A stretch of 64,000 bases of DNA from Lithodes maja (lineage: Eukaryota > Arthropoda > Malacostraca > Decapoda > Lithodidae), in the NCBI GenBank assembly GCA_037953745.1, contig JBAKBP010004325.1, positions 62,001 to 126,000 of the forward strand, written 5' to 3'. Made by a program: the position numbers and the translations under genes. Below, in pieces: positions 1-11,050 of the stretch (position 1 is its first letter; each line of letters starts with the position of its first letter). The notes beneath the pieces were generated by a model. That model was not told where the DNA came from. It saw only the letters and a list, made by a program, of their open reading frames with translations, and searched no databases.

Positions 1-160
1 CCACAATTTACGATATTATTATAGGATTTTAGGTGTATGGGTTTGGGTTTTGGCTGGTCCGAGCACGCATCCCCATTTATTATAGGGTTCGCTATACGAT
101 TTTTCTATTTAAGATCGGGTTTTCAGGAACGTAACCCAATCGTAAATCGAGGGAGACCTG
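1..160 (+). mobile_element. Tigger/pogo-like MITE, copy 1 (cut by window start)
   Basis: This is the right-hand part of a ~192-bp element seen five times in the first 8.3 kb. It ends in GAGGGAGACCTG followed by TA. The terminal inverted repeat starts CAGGTCTCCCTC and the flanks are TA, as in Tc1/mariner-pogo elements. It has no coding capacity. The superfamily call is inferred from TIR style and TA target. Confidence 0.7.
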
Positions 161-427
161 TATAATTCAATCCAATCTTCACCTGCACTAGAGTTGGTTT
201 GATAACACTTTCAATTAATTAATTTAAAGTTATATGAATGTTTGTATGTTACATTCAATGTAAGATTATATTAGGTTGCAACAATTTATACCACAATTTT
301 TTTCATATAAGATCCCATTGAAAGTAGCCTTGTATCTTCCGTGGTAAATGAAGCAAGCGCTTTCCGATAATGGCATTGTGTCTCATATGATAGTGTCTTT
401 CAATGCATATCTTAATATATGTTGTGT

Positions 428-500
428 TGGTGGTGTAATGGTTTAGATGCTTATGTTCTGGGTGTGGTGTCCCAAGTTCGAATCCCGGGAGGAAGTGGAG
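428..500 (+). repeat. tRNA-derived SINE fragment
   Basis: A box-like TGGTTTAGATGC is followed about 35 bp later by the B box GTTCGAATCCC, the arrangement of an internal RNA polymerase III promoter. There is no complete cloverleaf, so this is a SINE head rather than a tRNA gene. Confidence 0.5.
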
Positions 501-665
501 ATGGAACGGGTGGAGTGGATAGGACACATGACGGGCACACAAACACAGCAACACTTTAGTACATTAGTAGCTGCAAAAACACTGGAGTTGACGATAAATA
601 CCACAGGTGTTTCTAGTTTATTAACATGTACAAAACAATCAACACAACGCACCTGGACCAAACCT

Positions 666-1003
666 TAACCCCTTCAGTACCATTTCACTTTTTCTGATTA
701 TTCTGGTTAACCCCTACTGTACCATGGCATAGTAGATAAAAATGTACCCTCCAGTACCACAGACTTGTTGCCAAAAGCAAGAGTTGGTGGGTAACTGACT
801 CAGCCAGCTGGGAGTAGCTGCTAGGGACCATGATAAGTGTTGCCAACTCCTCACAGCAGTGCCTCCAAGTCATATTAGCAGCTCCAGCTAGATATTATCA
901 GAACAAGGATCGTATATTACTGACGGCAGAGAGCCGTCGCTGGTACTGGTGAGTCACTTTTTGACTGATGGCTGTGAGCCGTCACTGGTATTTTAGGGGT
1001 TAA
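666..1003. mobile_element. piggyBac-type MITE, family D
   Basis: The element is bounded by TTAA at 666-669 and 1000-1003. Its tips are similar inverted repeats (TTAACCCCTTCAGTACCA at the left; reverse-complemented right end TTAACCCCTAAAATACCA). The right end carries two palindromic motifs, GACGGCAGAGAGCCGTC at 922-938 and GATGGCTGTGAGCCGTC at 967-983, spaced 45 bp. This is the same paired layout as in the larger piggyBac elements here. It is non-coding. Confidence 0.65.
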
Positions 1004-1149
1004 GGATAGATGATTTAACCCAGCTTAAGAATGCTCTCTGATATCATCGGGCTAAAACTATCCGATTGAACCTTTTGATGTCCACAAGTCCTTCATCAAC
1101 AGCATAAAATCATCTACCGTTAGCCAGAATAAATGGAAAAAAGGCATTA

Positions 1150-1294
1150 CAGGTCTCCCTCACTATCCGATGCCTTGATTTACGATATCATGAGAAGTTT
1201 TACGGTGTTTGTGTTTGGGTTGTGGCTGGTCCGAGAACGCATACCCATTTTTGTTTTCAGGAACGTAACCCAATCGCAAATTGAGGGACACCTG
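1150..1294 (+). mobile_element. Tigger-like MITE, copy 2 (internal deletion)
   Basis: It starts CAGGTCTCCCTC and ends GAGGGACACCTG, with TA on both sides. It is about 47 bp shorter than copies 3-5 because the middle (CCCATTTACCCC to the TTTAAGATC segment) is missing. Non-coding. Confidence 0.7.
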
Positions 1295-1651
1295 TATCAT
1301 ACTGAAGGGCATATACTGATCACTCCCTTTACATATGTCGGAGAAAAACAATCGGCTACATACAAACAAACACACAATGGCAGTGCTTTGGTATTTTTAC
1401 TTCCTTTAAACTACACAACAGAATGGATATTTATTTCATGTGACATTCATAAAGAAATTGCACCTTTATTTATATAATGTATGAGTGATGTATTTTCATG
1501 GTAAAAAAAAAAAAAAAAAAAGGGGGAGACATCTAAGAATATAACTCACCTAATACAGAAACAGAAATGTCATCACCTACTAACTGAGACGTAAGAGTCT
1601 ATGTAAATAACTGCATGGTAGGTTTGGCACAGTAGAGCATAAAACCCTATA

Positions 1652-1843
1652 CAGGTCTCCCTCACTATCTGATGCCTCAATTTATGATATTATTATAGGT
1701 CTTTAGGTGATTGGGTTTGGATTTTGGCTGGTCCGAGAACGTATCCCCATTTACCCCATTAAGTTAAGGGTTCGCTATAACATTTTCCTATTCAAGATAG
1801 TTTTTTCACGAATGTAACCCAATCGTAAATCGAGGGAGACCTG
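1652..1843 (+). mobile_element. Tigger-like MITE, copy 3
   Basis: Full-length copy starting CAGGTCTCCCTC after TA and ending GAGGGAGACCTG. The right TA is mutated to CA. The interior contains the family segments GGCTGGTCCGAGAACG and GAATGTAACCCAATCG. Confidence 0.7.
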
Positions 1844-2219
1844 CATAATTATACCCTATGTACAGTCGAAGAAATAAATCCTGTCCCCTTCCTCAAGCCA
1901 TGTAAGACTCCTGAGATAAGCAAACCTCCCAATATGAGAACCTGTACTGTGCTTTTAGTCACCAACAAGTTAAACTTTCATATCAACTTCTCTTTTCTAT
2001 TTATTTACTATAGAGTATTCTTCCAGCAAACTTAACCAAAGGTGTACTAAGGAGGAACTTGTATCTATACAATAATAAAAAAGAAGAAGTTAATGTTGAT
2101 GAAATGCATTGTAAACTTTGTTGCCGAGTGTGCAATACTTGGGTGCAAACCAATGCAAATGTACTTATAAACCAGAAACATGTGCTGTGTAAGTGTGACT
2201 AAAATTACTGCTCTCTACA
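1844..2219. other. No recognisable gene or element
   Basis: AT-rich sequence without a supported ORF or inverted repeat. I see nothing assignable here. Confidence 0.5.
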
Positions 2220-2733
2220 TCTGGGACCTGGGAATCTGAGCTGGGGACCCCAAATGGGCCTGGGTCTCTAGGTTTTTCTCCTGGGAGACCTAGATGTGTG
2301 TGAATTTGTGATTTGCTTTTGTTTTTTGTTATTCTTTTTTGGTTTTGTTGTGTTGTCCCTGTTCGAGCTCTGTCATGAGTCGGCCACCCTAAAAATAAAA
2401 ATGGGGTATATGTATCTAATTTAGATACATATACCCCATTTTTATTTTTAGGGTGGCCGACTCATGACAGAGCTCGAACAGGGACAACACAACAAAACCA
2501 AAAAAGAATAACAAAAAACAAAAGCAAATCTGTTGACAAGACAACCGTACTATTGTATAAATTTTTCAAGAATCACTGCTTTCTATTTCTATGGGTCTCT
2601 GGGAATTTCTCCTGGACGACCTAGATGTGTGTGATTTTGTTTTGTTTTTTTGTTGTGTTGTGTTGTCCCTGTTCGAGCTCTGTCTTGAGTCGGCCACCCC
2701 CCCCAAAAAAAAAAAAAAAAAAAAAAAAAATTA
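2220..2733. repeat. 3' ends of an RTE-like LINE family, one inverted on itself
   Basis: Segments with the wording TCTCCTGGGAGACCTAGATG, CCTGTTCGAGCTCTGTC and GAGTCGGCCACC match the 3' UTR downstream of the RTE-like ORF at 44.4-45.4 kb. They occur at about 2220-2395 (+), 2440-2530 (-) and 2585-2700 (+). The first two form the perfect palindrome listed separately. A long A run follows at 2705-2730. Only UTR remains. Confidence 0.6.
2310..2530. repeat. Perfect 221-bp palindrome
   Basis: Positions 2310-2419 and 2421-2530 are exact reverse complements, 110 bp each, around a single T at 2420. I checked this base by base. The arms are RTE-like 3'-UTR sequence plus a short AT-rich segment. Confidence 0.9.
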
Positions 2734-3072
2734 TATATATACTGGTATATACAATAAAATACTGTAATGGGGTATGTGCCAGTCTGCCAGAGTAGATAGA
2801 TAGATAGATGGATAGAATAAGGGGATATGTGTGACAGGACCAATTTCCTAGACTATACAATCTACTCAACAGATTACAATGTTGCAATGTAAATATACTT
2901 GTGTTGTATCTTGACTAGAGACCCTGCGGTATAGAAACAAATCAACGGACACCACTTTATACCCCCATTGTTATAAACCACTATTTATGTTGAATTATTG
3001 TTATGAAAACATGCAAGATAAATTGGAGGTCAAAATTTATGCCATGAAATTATAAGTGTAATTTTAAAGTTG
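2734..3072. other. No gene; short GATA tract
   Basis: This contains a short (GATA)n-like run near 2790-2815 and otherwise unassigned AT-rich sequence. Confidence 0.5.
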
Positions 3073-3481
3073 TTAACACTTACGCTGCGGGCATATTTCC
3101 GCTATATTAGAGCTCATTCAGGCATTCCTGAATTATTAAGCAAGTGCCTGAATGAAATTAAATGCATTCAGCCAAAAACTAGAAGAACATAGCTTCAAAA
3201 TGACACCAGAACAAACTTCGTAGCGCGCGGGGTTCATCCGCAACGCTACCATAGACATCGGCAAACATTCGCTAATAATGAGCAATGTCGCGCTACATTT
3301 GCCTTTGGCAGCGCTGCATAGGTCTCGCGAGATATGGCTCTAACTCAGTACACCAGCCGCCGGGCTGGAGAGCGGACGGGGGCCTGCCACGCTCCCGCTC
3401 ATTTGTACTCGTCTCCACAGGCTGTAAGGGCCTGTAAATTGCTTTAACGTTCCTGAACGTGTCCCGTAGCCAAAGGGTTAA
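3073..3481. mobile_element. piggyBac-type MITE, family C
   Basis: TTAA occurs at 3073-3076 and 3478-3481. The left end TTAACACTTACGCTGCGGG resembles the reverse-complemented right end TTAACCCTTTGGCTACGGG. Subterminal palindromes are ATTCAGGCATTCCTGAAT near 3117 and ACGTTCCTGAACGT at 3447-3460. The middle is GC-rich relative to its flanks. Non-coding. Confidence 0.6.
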
Positions 3482-4876
3482 ATAGTTTTATGAACCTTTA
3501 TGATGAGTGGTTTGTCTTAAATTCCCAAAATGGGATCACGGTTACAAGTTGTCTGATGGTATAAAGTGATCTGCTATCTCTATTCCACAGGATCTCTAAC
3601 TCGCTAGCTGCAACACACAAACACAAATAAATATAGCTACACCAAGGTTTATACAGAACTTGTCACTAATATTCAATTTCGGAAATGAAGAGATAAAACC
3701 CATAAACAATAATATTAAAAATAAAAGGTATTGTTCAAACAGTATTGTAAAAAGATGGTACATTACTGATGTTTTACTAATTATAATGCCTTGGCAGTGA
3801 GCAAGCTAGTAACGTTAACTGAAGATTACTTTCTTTTGCAATTAATGATCAGGTACAGATGGCGTAGGATTTGAGGGGATTCTTAAAACCTCTGCAATGG
3901 TCACCTTACAAGAACTATCATGGTCTTGATTGCATTTACCTGATAACAAATTCAATTATAGCTATAATGTTATGCAATTTGCTTCAACTCTTTTCGTACA
4001 GACGCCTTTTTATATAATAATTTCTGGCTACTATTAAACTATTTTCTTCAGTTCAATAAGCACCTCCAGCAATTAACAGGCTTTGAACTATCACAATCAA
4101 CCCTTTTTACTATCACAGATCCTTCATAAACTGTACAAAATGGTCTAAATATAGCTAAAATAAAAATGAAAAGACGTCTCCGGTACAGAAGGGGTTAATA
4201 GGTTTAGCTAGATTACAATACACTAGTCGTTTCTGATTGACAAGATGAAAGTGATGTAAACTGTGTCAAGTTATGAGCTGATTCATGGCATTAGGTTTTA
4301 AAAATAGGACAATACTAGCTAGTCTATAAGGGACTTGCCGGAGACTGATTAACAGATGGGCCTGGATTCATCAATATTACCATACTAAAGGTAGCACCAG
4401 CGAACTTGACAATACTTGACCCCTTAACTTCTTATAACTCGAAATGAATGAAAGTAATCGGGCTGACGTTTCTATCATTTGGGAGAGTTCACCAGGAAAT
4501 ATAGGTGTAGATATTTACAGCCAGTTTGCTCTAGGCCCTTTTGAGTTACAGAGATGTCAAGGATCAAGATTTTTGTCAAGTTCGTTGGCGCTACCTATAT
4601 CAATGTTTACCACCGCACTAACATCATCATAACTTCCACATTCATCCACAAAATGGTAAAGGAATGGGAAGGTTGAGATCCTAAAAAGTGCAGAATAAAT
4701 TGTAGACAAGTTTTAGAGAGGATATATTTGAGTTACAATCGACCTTTGATGAATCCGGTCCCTTGATTGTGACTTACGGCACAGGAATTCTGGAGACCCG
4801 CGAGTAAATGAAGACTGGACAACTTTATTTTACATTTTGGCCTTTAGTCTTATTATTTAAAAAACACAATTTTTTT
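3482..4876. other. Gene-free; contains right end of a family E piggyBac MITE
   Basis: The segment from about 4010 to TTAA at 4194-4197 reads like the family E MITEs at 50.2-50.7 kb (CCTCCAGCAATTAACAGG, TAGCTAAAAT, AGACGTCTCCGGTACAG). The left end of this copy was not found. The remainder (3482-4009 and 4198-4876) shows no supported gene. Confidence 0.45.
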
Positions 4877-5070
4877 AGCCGTCCGACTGGCTCAATTGAA
4901 AGAGTCCCTGCCTACCAATCCAGCAGACTCGTGTTCAATCCCCGCTCAGGGTGAACATTTGTTTTTAGATATAGCCGGCGGTTACCATCTCCCCTTCAGC
5001 AAGGGAGATGGGTAATGGTCTCTAGTTGATTAATTTGGTCAAGCACTTGTGAATCCTCGAAGGAGATTAT
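4877..5070 (+). repeat. tRNA-derived SINE, family S1 (3' end lost)
   Basis: The head AGCCGTCCGACTGGCTC is followed by the B box GTTCAATCCCC and then the body ATAGCCGGCGGTTACCATC and CTTGTGAATCCTCGAAGGAG. The same order occurs in the fuller copy at 58940-59176. This copy diverges before the ATAAGTAAC-(TTA)n tail. Confidence 0.7.
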
Positions 5071-5087
5071 GCAACTGTCTTGATATC

Positions 5088-5225
5088 GTAATACTTAGTG
5101 TGCAGAATTTTGGTGTGAGTATCCTAGGTTCAAGTCCTTGGAGTACCACAGGTATTCATTACTTTAATTAATTTCATTAATTAGGTTTATTTGTAAGTTA
5201 ATTGGTGGGTTTGTGAGGATATGAA
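5088..5225 (+). repeat. tRNA-derived SINE, family S2
   Basis: The shared core GGTGTGAGTATCCTAGG, the B-box-like GGTTCAAGTCC, and the tail GTTAATTGGTGGGTTTGTG recur at 8885, 9387, 50388 and 58860. Its class is inferred from the B-box-like element. No LINE partner was identified. Confidence 0.55.
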
Positions 5226-6431
5226 TTTACTGTGACATTGTCCAGTCTCCATACTTTACATAGGTCCCAAGGGAGAACATCTGCGGAGGGGGCGGAATTA
5301 TCATACAGCTGCACCTGCCCCATTCTCCTCCTCCTGCACACCTGTCCAACACACACTCTTCCACACATATGCCATCCTACCTGTCATCACCCTTGCAATA
5401 TTATCAACACTACCCACCTTACATTGCTCTTGTATCATATGTTAACACTTTTTTTTTCTTTGCAACCTGACATAAGCCAAGAACATGCTTAAAATACCTA
5501 TCCGTAAATACTTCCACTATCTTCTCGGACAGCCAATCATAATATGTGATGTCCAAAATACTTCTCGGTACGCTACATATACCTCCCCAGACTTCCTAAA
5601 TACTCGTTTTCCTACCTTAGTATTAACCTTCTAAACACTGTCCTCTTCTACCCTCATCTATCACTGCATTCATATTTGCAAAACCTATCATTTCAGCTGA
5701 GGAACACCTTCAAAAATTCTTATCATTGATCAAAACAAATGTTCAAAAAAAAAAAAAAAAAAAACGTCTTTCAACATATCTGGTTTTGAATTAAATCTGT
5801 CCTAAAAATCTTGGTACCATTAATTAAGCTGATGCTCGTACAGTATATTTTAATTGTTTGTTTATTTTTGTTATCAGTTCTTATGGCTATTTTCTTCACC
5901 TGTCCTTTGTGACCAGATTAACCTCTCGCTTAGTATTTGGCCAAGTTATGGAAAAATATTATATCTGGTGATGCTCTCTACAAGAACCTACCAAACTATG
6001 TAGGACACAGTATTTCTGGAAGTAGTCCACTATCATATGAATCAACTTATTTGCTTTTGTAGTACTGGTACCGTATACCAATAAGTACCAGTTAAATGGT
6101 AAGAGAGTGCATCACCCGACATGATAAAGTTGCTTCATACTATGGGCCATTGTGACATGAGGGGGTCCGTGCTAAAATGAACGGGAAATCACATTCAAGG
6201 GTAATAAATATCACACAACTGAAACACCAATCAGGATCAATGTATTGTGACAAAGGTCGTAGTGTTACAATTAGCTTAATACTCAAAAGTAGTTTGTTTG
6301 TCATATCATAATCATTGTCAGTTTTTATAATCCCCATCACCGTAATCCTGTAGGTCACAATGATAATTTAGTTAGGGATCCGTAGAGAGCTGTTATCAAA
6401 TATCTATAACATACTCAATATTCTTACCATA
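5226..6431. other. Gene-free stretch
   Basis: C-rich then AT-rich sequence with an A run at 5746-5764. The short open frames show no recognisable motif. Nothing assignable. Confidence 0.5.
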
Positions 6432-6623
6432 CAGGTTTCCCTCACTATCCGGTGCCCTGATTTAGGATATTATTATAGGTTCTTGGGTGTTTGTGTTTGG
6501 GCTTTGGCTGGTCCCAGAATGCATCCCCATTTACCCGACTCATTTTAGGGTTTGCTATACGATTTTTCTATTTAAGATCGGGTTTTCAGGAACGTAACCC
6601 AATCGTAAATCGAGGGAGACCTG
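6432..6623 (+). mobile_element. Tigger-like MITE, copy 4
   Basis: Full-length copy, CAGGTTTCCCTC to GAGGGAGACCTG, flanked by TA on both sides (CCATA and TACCA). Its length matches copies 3 and 5. Confidence 0.75.
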
Positions 6624-6639
6624 TACCAAAGTTTCCAAA

Positions 6640-6725
6640 CATGGTTAATGGTTAGAGTGTTTAAAAATCTGTGTGTGATAACCCAGGTTCGAATCCCAGA
6701 GGATCACATATATGCTTTCATTAAT
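6640..6725 (+). repeat. tRNA-derived SINE head
   Basis: TTAATGGTTAGAGTG resembles an A box and CAGGTTCGAATCCCAGAGG a B-box arm with complementary flanks. It is similar in layout to the 428-500 copy. Confidence 0.45.
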
Positions 6726-7438
6726 TTCATTGGAGGTGTTTGGTGGTGTGGTGAAATGAATAAAATATAGATTATTATACCCAATAGTCCTTCCCTTAGG
6801 TGGCTTTAGCACGGGACACCTCATATCCCCTTTTAAATTGCTCACACTTCATGTATTACAAGTATTCATATGCAGGAGATTATGCATGCAATAGCTCACA
6901 TCACATACACCGACCTATGTATCCCATAATAGTCTACCTTAAAATCATAACCCTCTAGCCCTCTAAAACATACATGCAAGATATTTTAATTTTTTCTTTG
7001 TAATTTTTTTTGTATACAGTATATTTACATTTTTTGTGTGTGCTTTCAATATGGATATTTGCTTTTAGGTAAGCCCAAAAAACAGCATAACAATTAAATG
7101 CCATTAAATAATATGGTACCTATGATTTTTAAGTACATTTCCAAAATATCATGTTTTTTAATGAAGACATACACTAAGGCATTGCCTGAACCAATTTGTA
7201 AAGGTGCTATTTCCTCAGAAAGTTGATTTTCATCATCCTTCACTACAGTTCTACACAAATCTCAATAAGTTCAGTGTAACATATCAGAGACTATAAATGA
7301 TAAGGTTCAGGAATGTTGAATCCAACTTGAAATCCTCCTGAGAATATCGTGTCATAATCGATGTCACACTTTCTGCATTCTGTCGGCTTTTCCAACTTGA
7401 AGAGTGATTGGGAGGCAGCGTCAGATGATCTTGGAGCC
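6726..7438. other. Gene-free stretch
   Basis: AT-rich, with no coding motif or repeat boundary seen. Confidence 0.5.
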
Positions 7439-7575
7439 GGTCCTAGGACAACTCAACCAGTAAACCATCTCAACCAGTAGCTCTCAACCAATACAGTTAG
7501 GTTAGGTTAGGTCAAGTTAGTTAAGGACCTAATTTGACACTGGTTGAGGTCTATTGGTTGAGTTGTCTGGGAACC
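7439..7575. repeat. Small inverted-repeat element (~137 bp)
   Basis: The left arm at 7439-7478 (GGTCCTAGGACAACTCAACC...) is complementary, with a few mismatches, to the right arm at 7539-7575 (...GGTTGAGTTGTCTGGGAACC). The loop contains a short GTTAG run. It could be a MITE. No target duplication was resolved. Confidence 0.5.
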
Positions 7576-8046
7576 TTTGGAGCCACGTTCTGTTCTTTCC
7601 TTGGCACTCTGTATATCTGCCCTTCTTTCAAGCCACCTTTGGTATAAACTATCACATGTTATCACTGAGATGCACTTGGTAAGTTTGGTAACCTCTTGTC
7701 AAGCTAACTAACAGAGGCTTCAGCAGTAAAAATGTTGGTGGGGGGAAGTTAAGTGTTTTCAATAACTCTTCAGTATTTGGAAAGCTAGTCCCACCATCTG
7801 ATATATACTGCATATAACTATTACCGTATGAAATAACCGTAGAAAATGTGTGTTAAGTTTTTCTTAATTAACAACACTGTACATGAGATCTTGTATAAGT
7901 AACAAATGAGCCTCACACACGGTGCTCAAAGACTAGGCAGTCTGATATAAAATAAGCGGCAAACAGACCCCAGATGGGAGGTGAGTAATGCGAGTAGCTC
8001 CATGATGCACCATTAATGTATTATATATGTACCACAACAATTATTA
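7576..8046. other. Gene-free stretch
   Basis: No supported gene or repeat. Confidence 0.5.
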
Positions 8047-8238
8047 CAGGTCTCCCTCACTATCAGGTGCCCCAATTTACCATATTATAATAGGTTTTTA
8101 GGTCTTTGTGTTTGGGTTTTGGCTGGTCCCAGAACGCATCGCCATCTACCCCATTAATTTTGGGGTTTGCTATACGATTTTTCTATTTATGATCGGATTT
8201 TCAGGAACGTAACCTAATCGTATATCGAGGGAGACCTG
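8047..8238 (+). mobile_element. Tigger-like MITE, copy 5
   Basis: CAGGTCTCCCTC to GAGGGAGACCTG with TA on both sides. Same length as copies 3 and 4. Confidence 0.75.
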
Positions 8239-8621
8239 TACTACCGTCACCATTTGTCTTAGTAGTATATGATGATGATGATGATGATGTCACTCAATAC
8301 ACTTGATGCGGTTCAATGCAGATGGAGGGGGGGATGAGATGACGTTGGAAGCTATTTAACCCGCTGTCGAACCAGCAGTCTTAGCGGACAATTGTATCAG
8401 AGCCACTCAGTCGGATTCCAAATTTGTTACACTGGGCTAACTTGTCAGATTTTTTTTTTTTTTTTGTACATTAGTTTAACCAGACCACTGAGTCACTATG
8501 AGAGACTCTCATAGGGCTGGCCTCCAATATAATAGTTATTATTTTGGTAGTTAATAATTATTGCAGTCAAACTAAACGGAGACGAGTAACCACAAATCTT
8601 GTTCAGCCTCACATGTTAGTA
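8239..8621. other. Gene-free; (GAT)n microsatellite
   Basis: A GATGAT run lies near 8267-8288 and a T run at 8452-8465. No gene was seen. Confidence 0.5.
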
Positions 8622-8830
8622 AAATTTGCCAGAACGTCCCGGACTTCCCAAACTTGACTACTTCCTTTAACGTGACGATAGTGCGTTGTTATATGTGCGA
8701 TTAGTTTGCTTGGGAAACAGATTAACTTGCTCATGTAGTAATGTACACCCTATGTGGTGGATTGTGTTCTTTTATTTAATAGTTTTCATTTTAGTAAGCG
8801 TTGTTTCCACATAGCGATTTTGATAATTTA
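8622..8830 (-). repeat. Dispersed repeat X, copy 1
   Basis: The reverse complement matches segments at 11918-12090 and 12962-13215. Shared words include ATCCACCACATAGGGTGTAC, CATGAGCAAGT and CGCTATGTGGAAATAACGC. The repeat is non-coding and of unknown class. Confidence 0.6.
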
Positions 8831-8884
8831 ATTTGACTTTATATTGTCCTTGTCCCAATTTTGGTTTGTTTAGTTTGCAAGTTT

Positions 8885-9025
8885 TACATTTTAATGCTTA
8901 CTCAGGGTGTGAGTATCCTAGGTTCGAGTCCTTGGAGTACCACATATATTCATTAGTTTCATTGATTAAGTTTATTTGTTAGTTAATTGGTGGGTTGGTG
9001 AATAAATAGGAATATATTTAGCATT
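8885..9025 (+). repeat. SINE family S2, copy 2
   Basis: Contains GGTGTGAGTATCCTAGG, GGTTCGAGTCC and the tail TTAATTGGTGGGTTGGTG. Confidence 0.55.
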
Positions 9026-9386
9026 AAATTTCAAACCAAATATTTTCTTATTATGGACAATTTATTGAGTAGGGGAATAATATAGCTTATGGGTCAAGTA
9101 GAGGTACTGCCAACAGTGCTGTATAGTATATGTAATAAATAATATACTGTACTAACAAACATTATGATAGTATTATATGTGAAGCCAGAATTTACTATAC
9201 TGTATACAACTAATTGTCTGAAAAAAAGACACCCCAAGTCAAGTAGAGATAATTGCAACTAATAAAAAATAATTTTGTTCTACAGGCTACTGAGCTGAGG
9301 CTCTGATTAGTTTGTATAGAAGTAATACAATTAAAATATTAAAACATGTGATCCCGTAAACAATAGTTTGATAAATGACTGCACGC

Positions 9387-9535
9387 GTAATACTTAGTGC
9401 GCCAAATTTTGGTGTGAGTATCCTAGGTTCGAGTCCTTGGAGTACCACATATATTCATTAGTTTTGCCAATTTCATTAATTAGGTATATCTGTAAATAAT
9501 TGGTGGGTTGGTGAATAAATATGAATTTACTATGT
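9387..9535 (+). repeat. SINE family S2, copy 3
   Basis: Begins TAATACTTAGTGCGCC, with the same core and tail as the copy at 5088. It is the most complete copy of this family here. Confidence 0.55.
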
Positions 9536-9789
9536 AGCAGCTAACCCAGTGCAAACTCCTGTACAAATCTGCTGCCGGACAACCGATACAAACCTGGCGC
9601 CAAGACCGTTCGAACGACAGGGGCCGTTATCGTTTCATCTTGTGAGAGTTGTCGGCCGCTGAACCATGAAAGACTAGGTGTGGCTGGGCTCTGGATATCA
9701 ACCCAGTGATCACAACACACACGGACGGGAGTGGGAAGGCCAACCCGGGGGCTCACTGCTAAAGGGGGTAGTGCTTGCTTTGGGGTCTC
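9536..9789. other. Gene-free stretch
   Basis: GC-richer sequence. Short overlapping open frames on both strands lack recognisable domains. Confidence 0.4.
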
Positions 9790-10020
9790 TATACTTATTT
9801 ATTAATTTTCTCGCTAGACCACCATCAAGCTTTAAAAAACACCCCCTAGAACCCCATTCAAGATATATTTGGTCATTTTTCGGTAGAAAAATGTCCCGGC
9901 CAAAGGCCATTTCCTTCTAAATTTACAGGCTTGCTAACGCTCGCCAGGAAAAAATCAACACCTAAATGGCACGAAAGGTCTTAATATTGACAAAGAAATG
10001 GGGCGAAAGGTCTCAAAATC
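9790..10020 (+). repeat. Dispersed repeat Y, copy 1
   Basis: The part GCTCGCCAGGAAAAAATC...GGCACGAAAGGTC is repeated in inverted orientation at 23145-23255 and 44308-44385. The upstream part (TTTTTCGGTAGAAAAATG) matches 11838-11915, where it leads into repeat X. X and Y may be pieces of one larger element. Confidence 0.5.
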
Positions 10021-10340
10021 GCCAAACTAACTTAACGAACTTGTTAAAATCTCAAAACTAATATGCTAAACATGAAGGTGAAGGGGATCCAGAAAAAGTT
10101 ACTACCTGCCCCTTAACCCCAATCAACAGACAACCGCAGTTTTGGCTTTAGTCTGGCTACATGCAGGCCATTTCATTCAACTCGAGAAGAACCTGTCAGA
10201 GTTCGAAGATTCGTTGAGAGTCTTTAACCATTCCGATTCATTGAGGTCCTTTCCAAGCTTAGTAAAACCACTTGGCAGGAGCATTTATAAAACTAATAAT
10301 GTTGTTGTCTGATGGAGGGGTTAAGAAATTCACCGAGTAA
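10021..10340. other. Gene-free stretch
   Basis: No supported gene. Includes a family-E-like phrase without clear ends. Confidence 0.4.
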
Positions 10341-10558
10341 AGCCGGTATCACACAAGCACTTCTTCCAACCATTTTTTTACTGGCAATTCTGGTCTGTTA
10401 ATTTCAGAATTTAAATTGGTGTCAAATTCTAGCTACCCAAAATAATCTACCTTTACTTCAGGTGGTTCCGATACCAATGCTGAAGATCACAGAAATGTTG
10501 CCAGAAAAATTGTGGCCATCAAATATTGACATTAAAAGCACTCCACGTGATACCCCCT
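10341..10558. mobile_element. Harbinger-type MITE, copy H1
   Basis: The left end AGCCGGTATCACACAAGC and the reverse-complemented right end AGGGGGTATCACGTGG form a TIR. TAA lies directly outside both ends (10338-10340 and 10559-10561). A 3-bp TWA target is usual for PIF/Harbinger. A second copy is at 48831. Non-coding. Confidence 0.6.
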
Positions 10559-10561
10559 TAA

Positions 10562-11050
10562 GTAGAAACTGAAATAAAAAGTTGGCTATCGTCGATGTTT
10601 TTATCTTTATAAGCAATTGTGTTTACTATTAAAAGTGAGCTAACCACTTCCTTACTCCACAAAATCTTATGGATCTTTCGCTTTCTTCACATTGCCGTAG
10701 CGTGAAGTCACTTCCGGTTGACCTAAAATTATTGCAAAAGTATACAACTTAACAGCAGCCATACAAGTTCAATAGTACCACTAAATCTTGAGTTTCTAAG
10801 CATCCAGCTCATATTTGTTTTGAGCATGAGTATTTGATTTAAGATTAGGCATTAGATGAGATAATGGCACTCTCTGTTGGGCAGCTAAATATATGAACTC
10901 CTAATAGAAGCATCATCCTCGGATTCTCTAATACAAATTGGTTCCATACAAAACTTCGTTATAAAAATTGCAAAATTAATGGATGTATTTAACTTAAAAA
11001 AGATGACACTCAACACTAAACAAGTAGGCTAGGATAACCAAAACCAACCA
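10562..11050. other. Gene-free stretch
   Basis: AT-rich flank upstream of the His/Asn/Ser-rich frame. No motif was recognised. Confidence 0.5.

Noticed and set aside
4877..4945. tRNA gene
   Set aside because: A and B boxes are present but the acceptor and anticodon stems do not close. It is a SINE head repeated elsewhere.
7498..7512. GTTAGG repeats (also 45478-45497) as interstitial telomere sequence of the arthropod TTAGG type
   Set aside because: Only two or three short imperfect units; too few to support telomeric origin.
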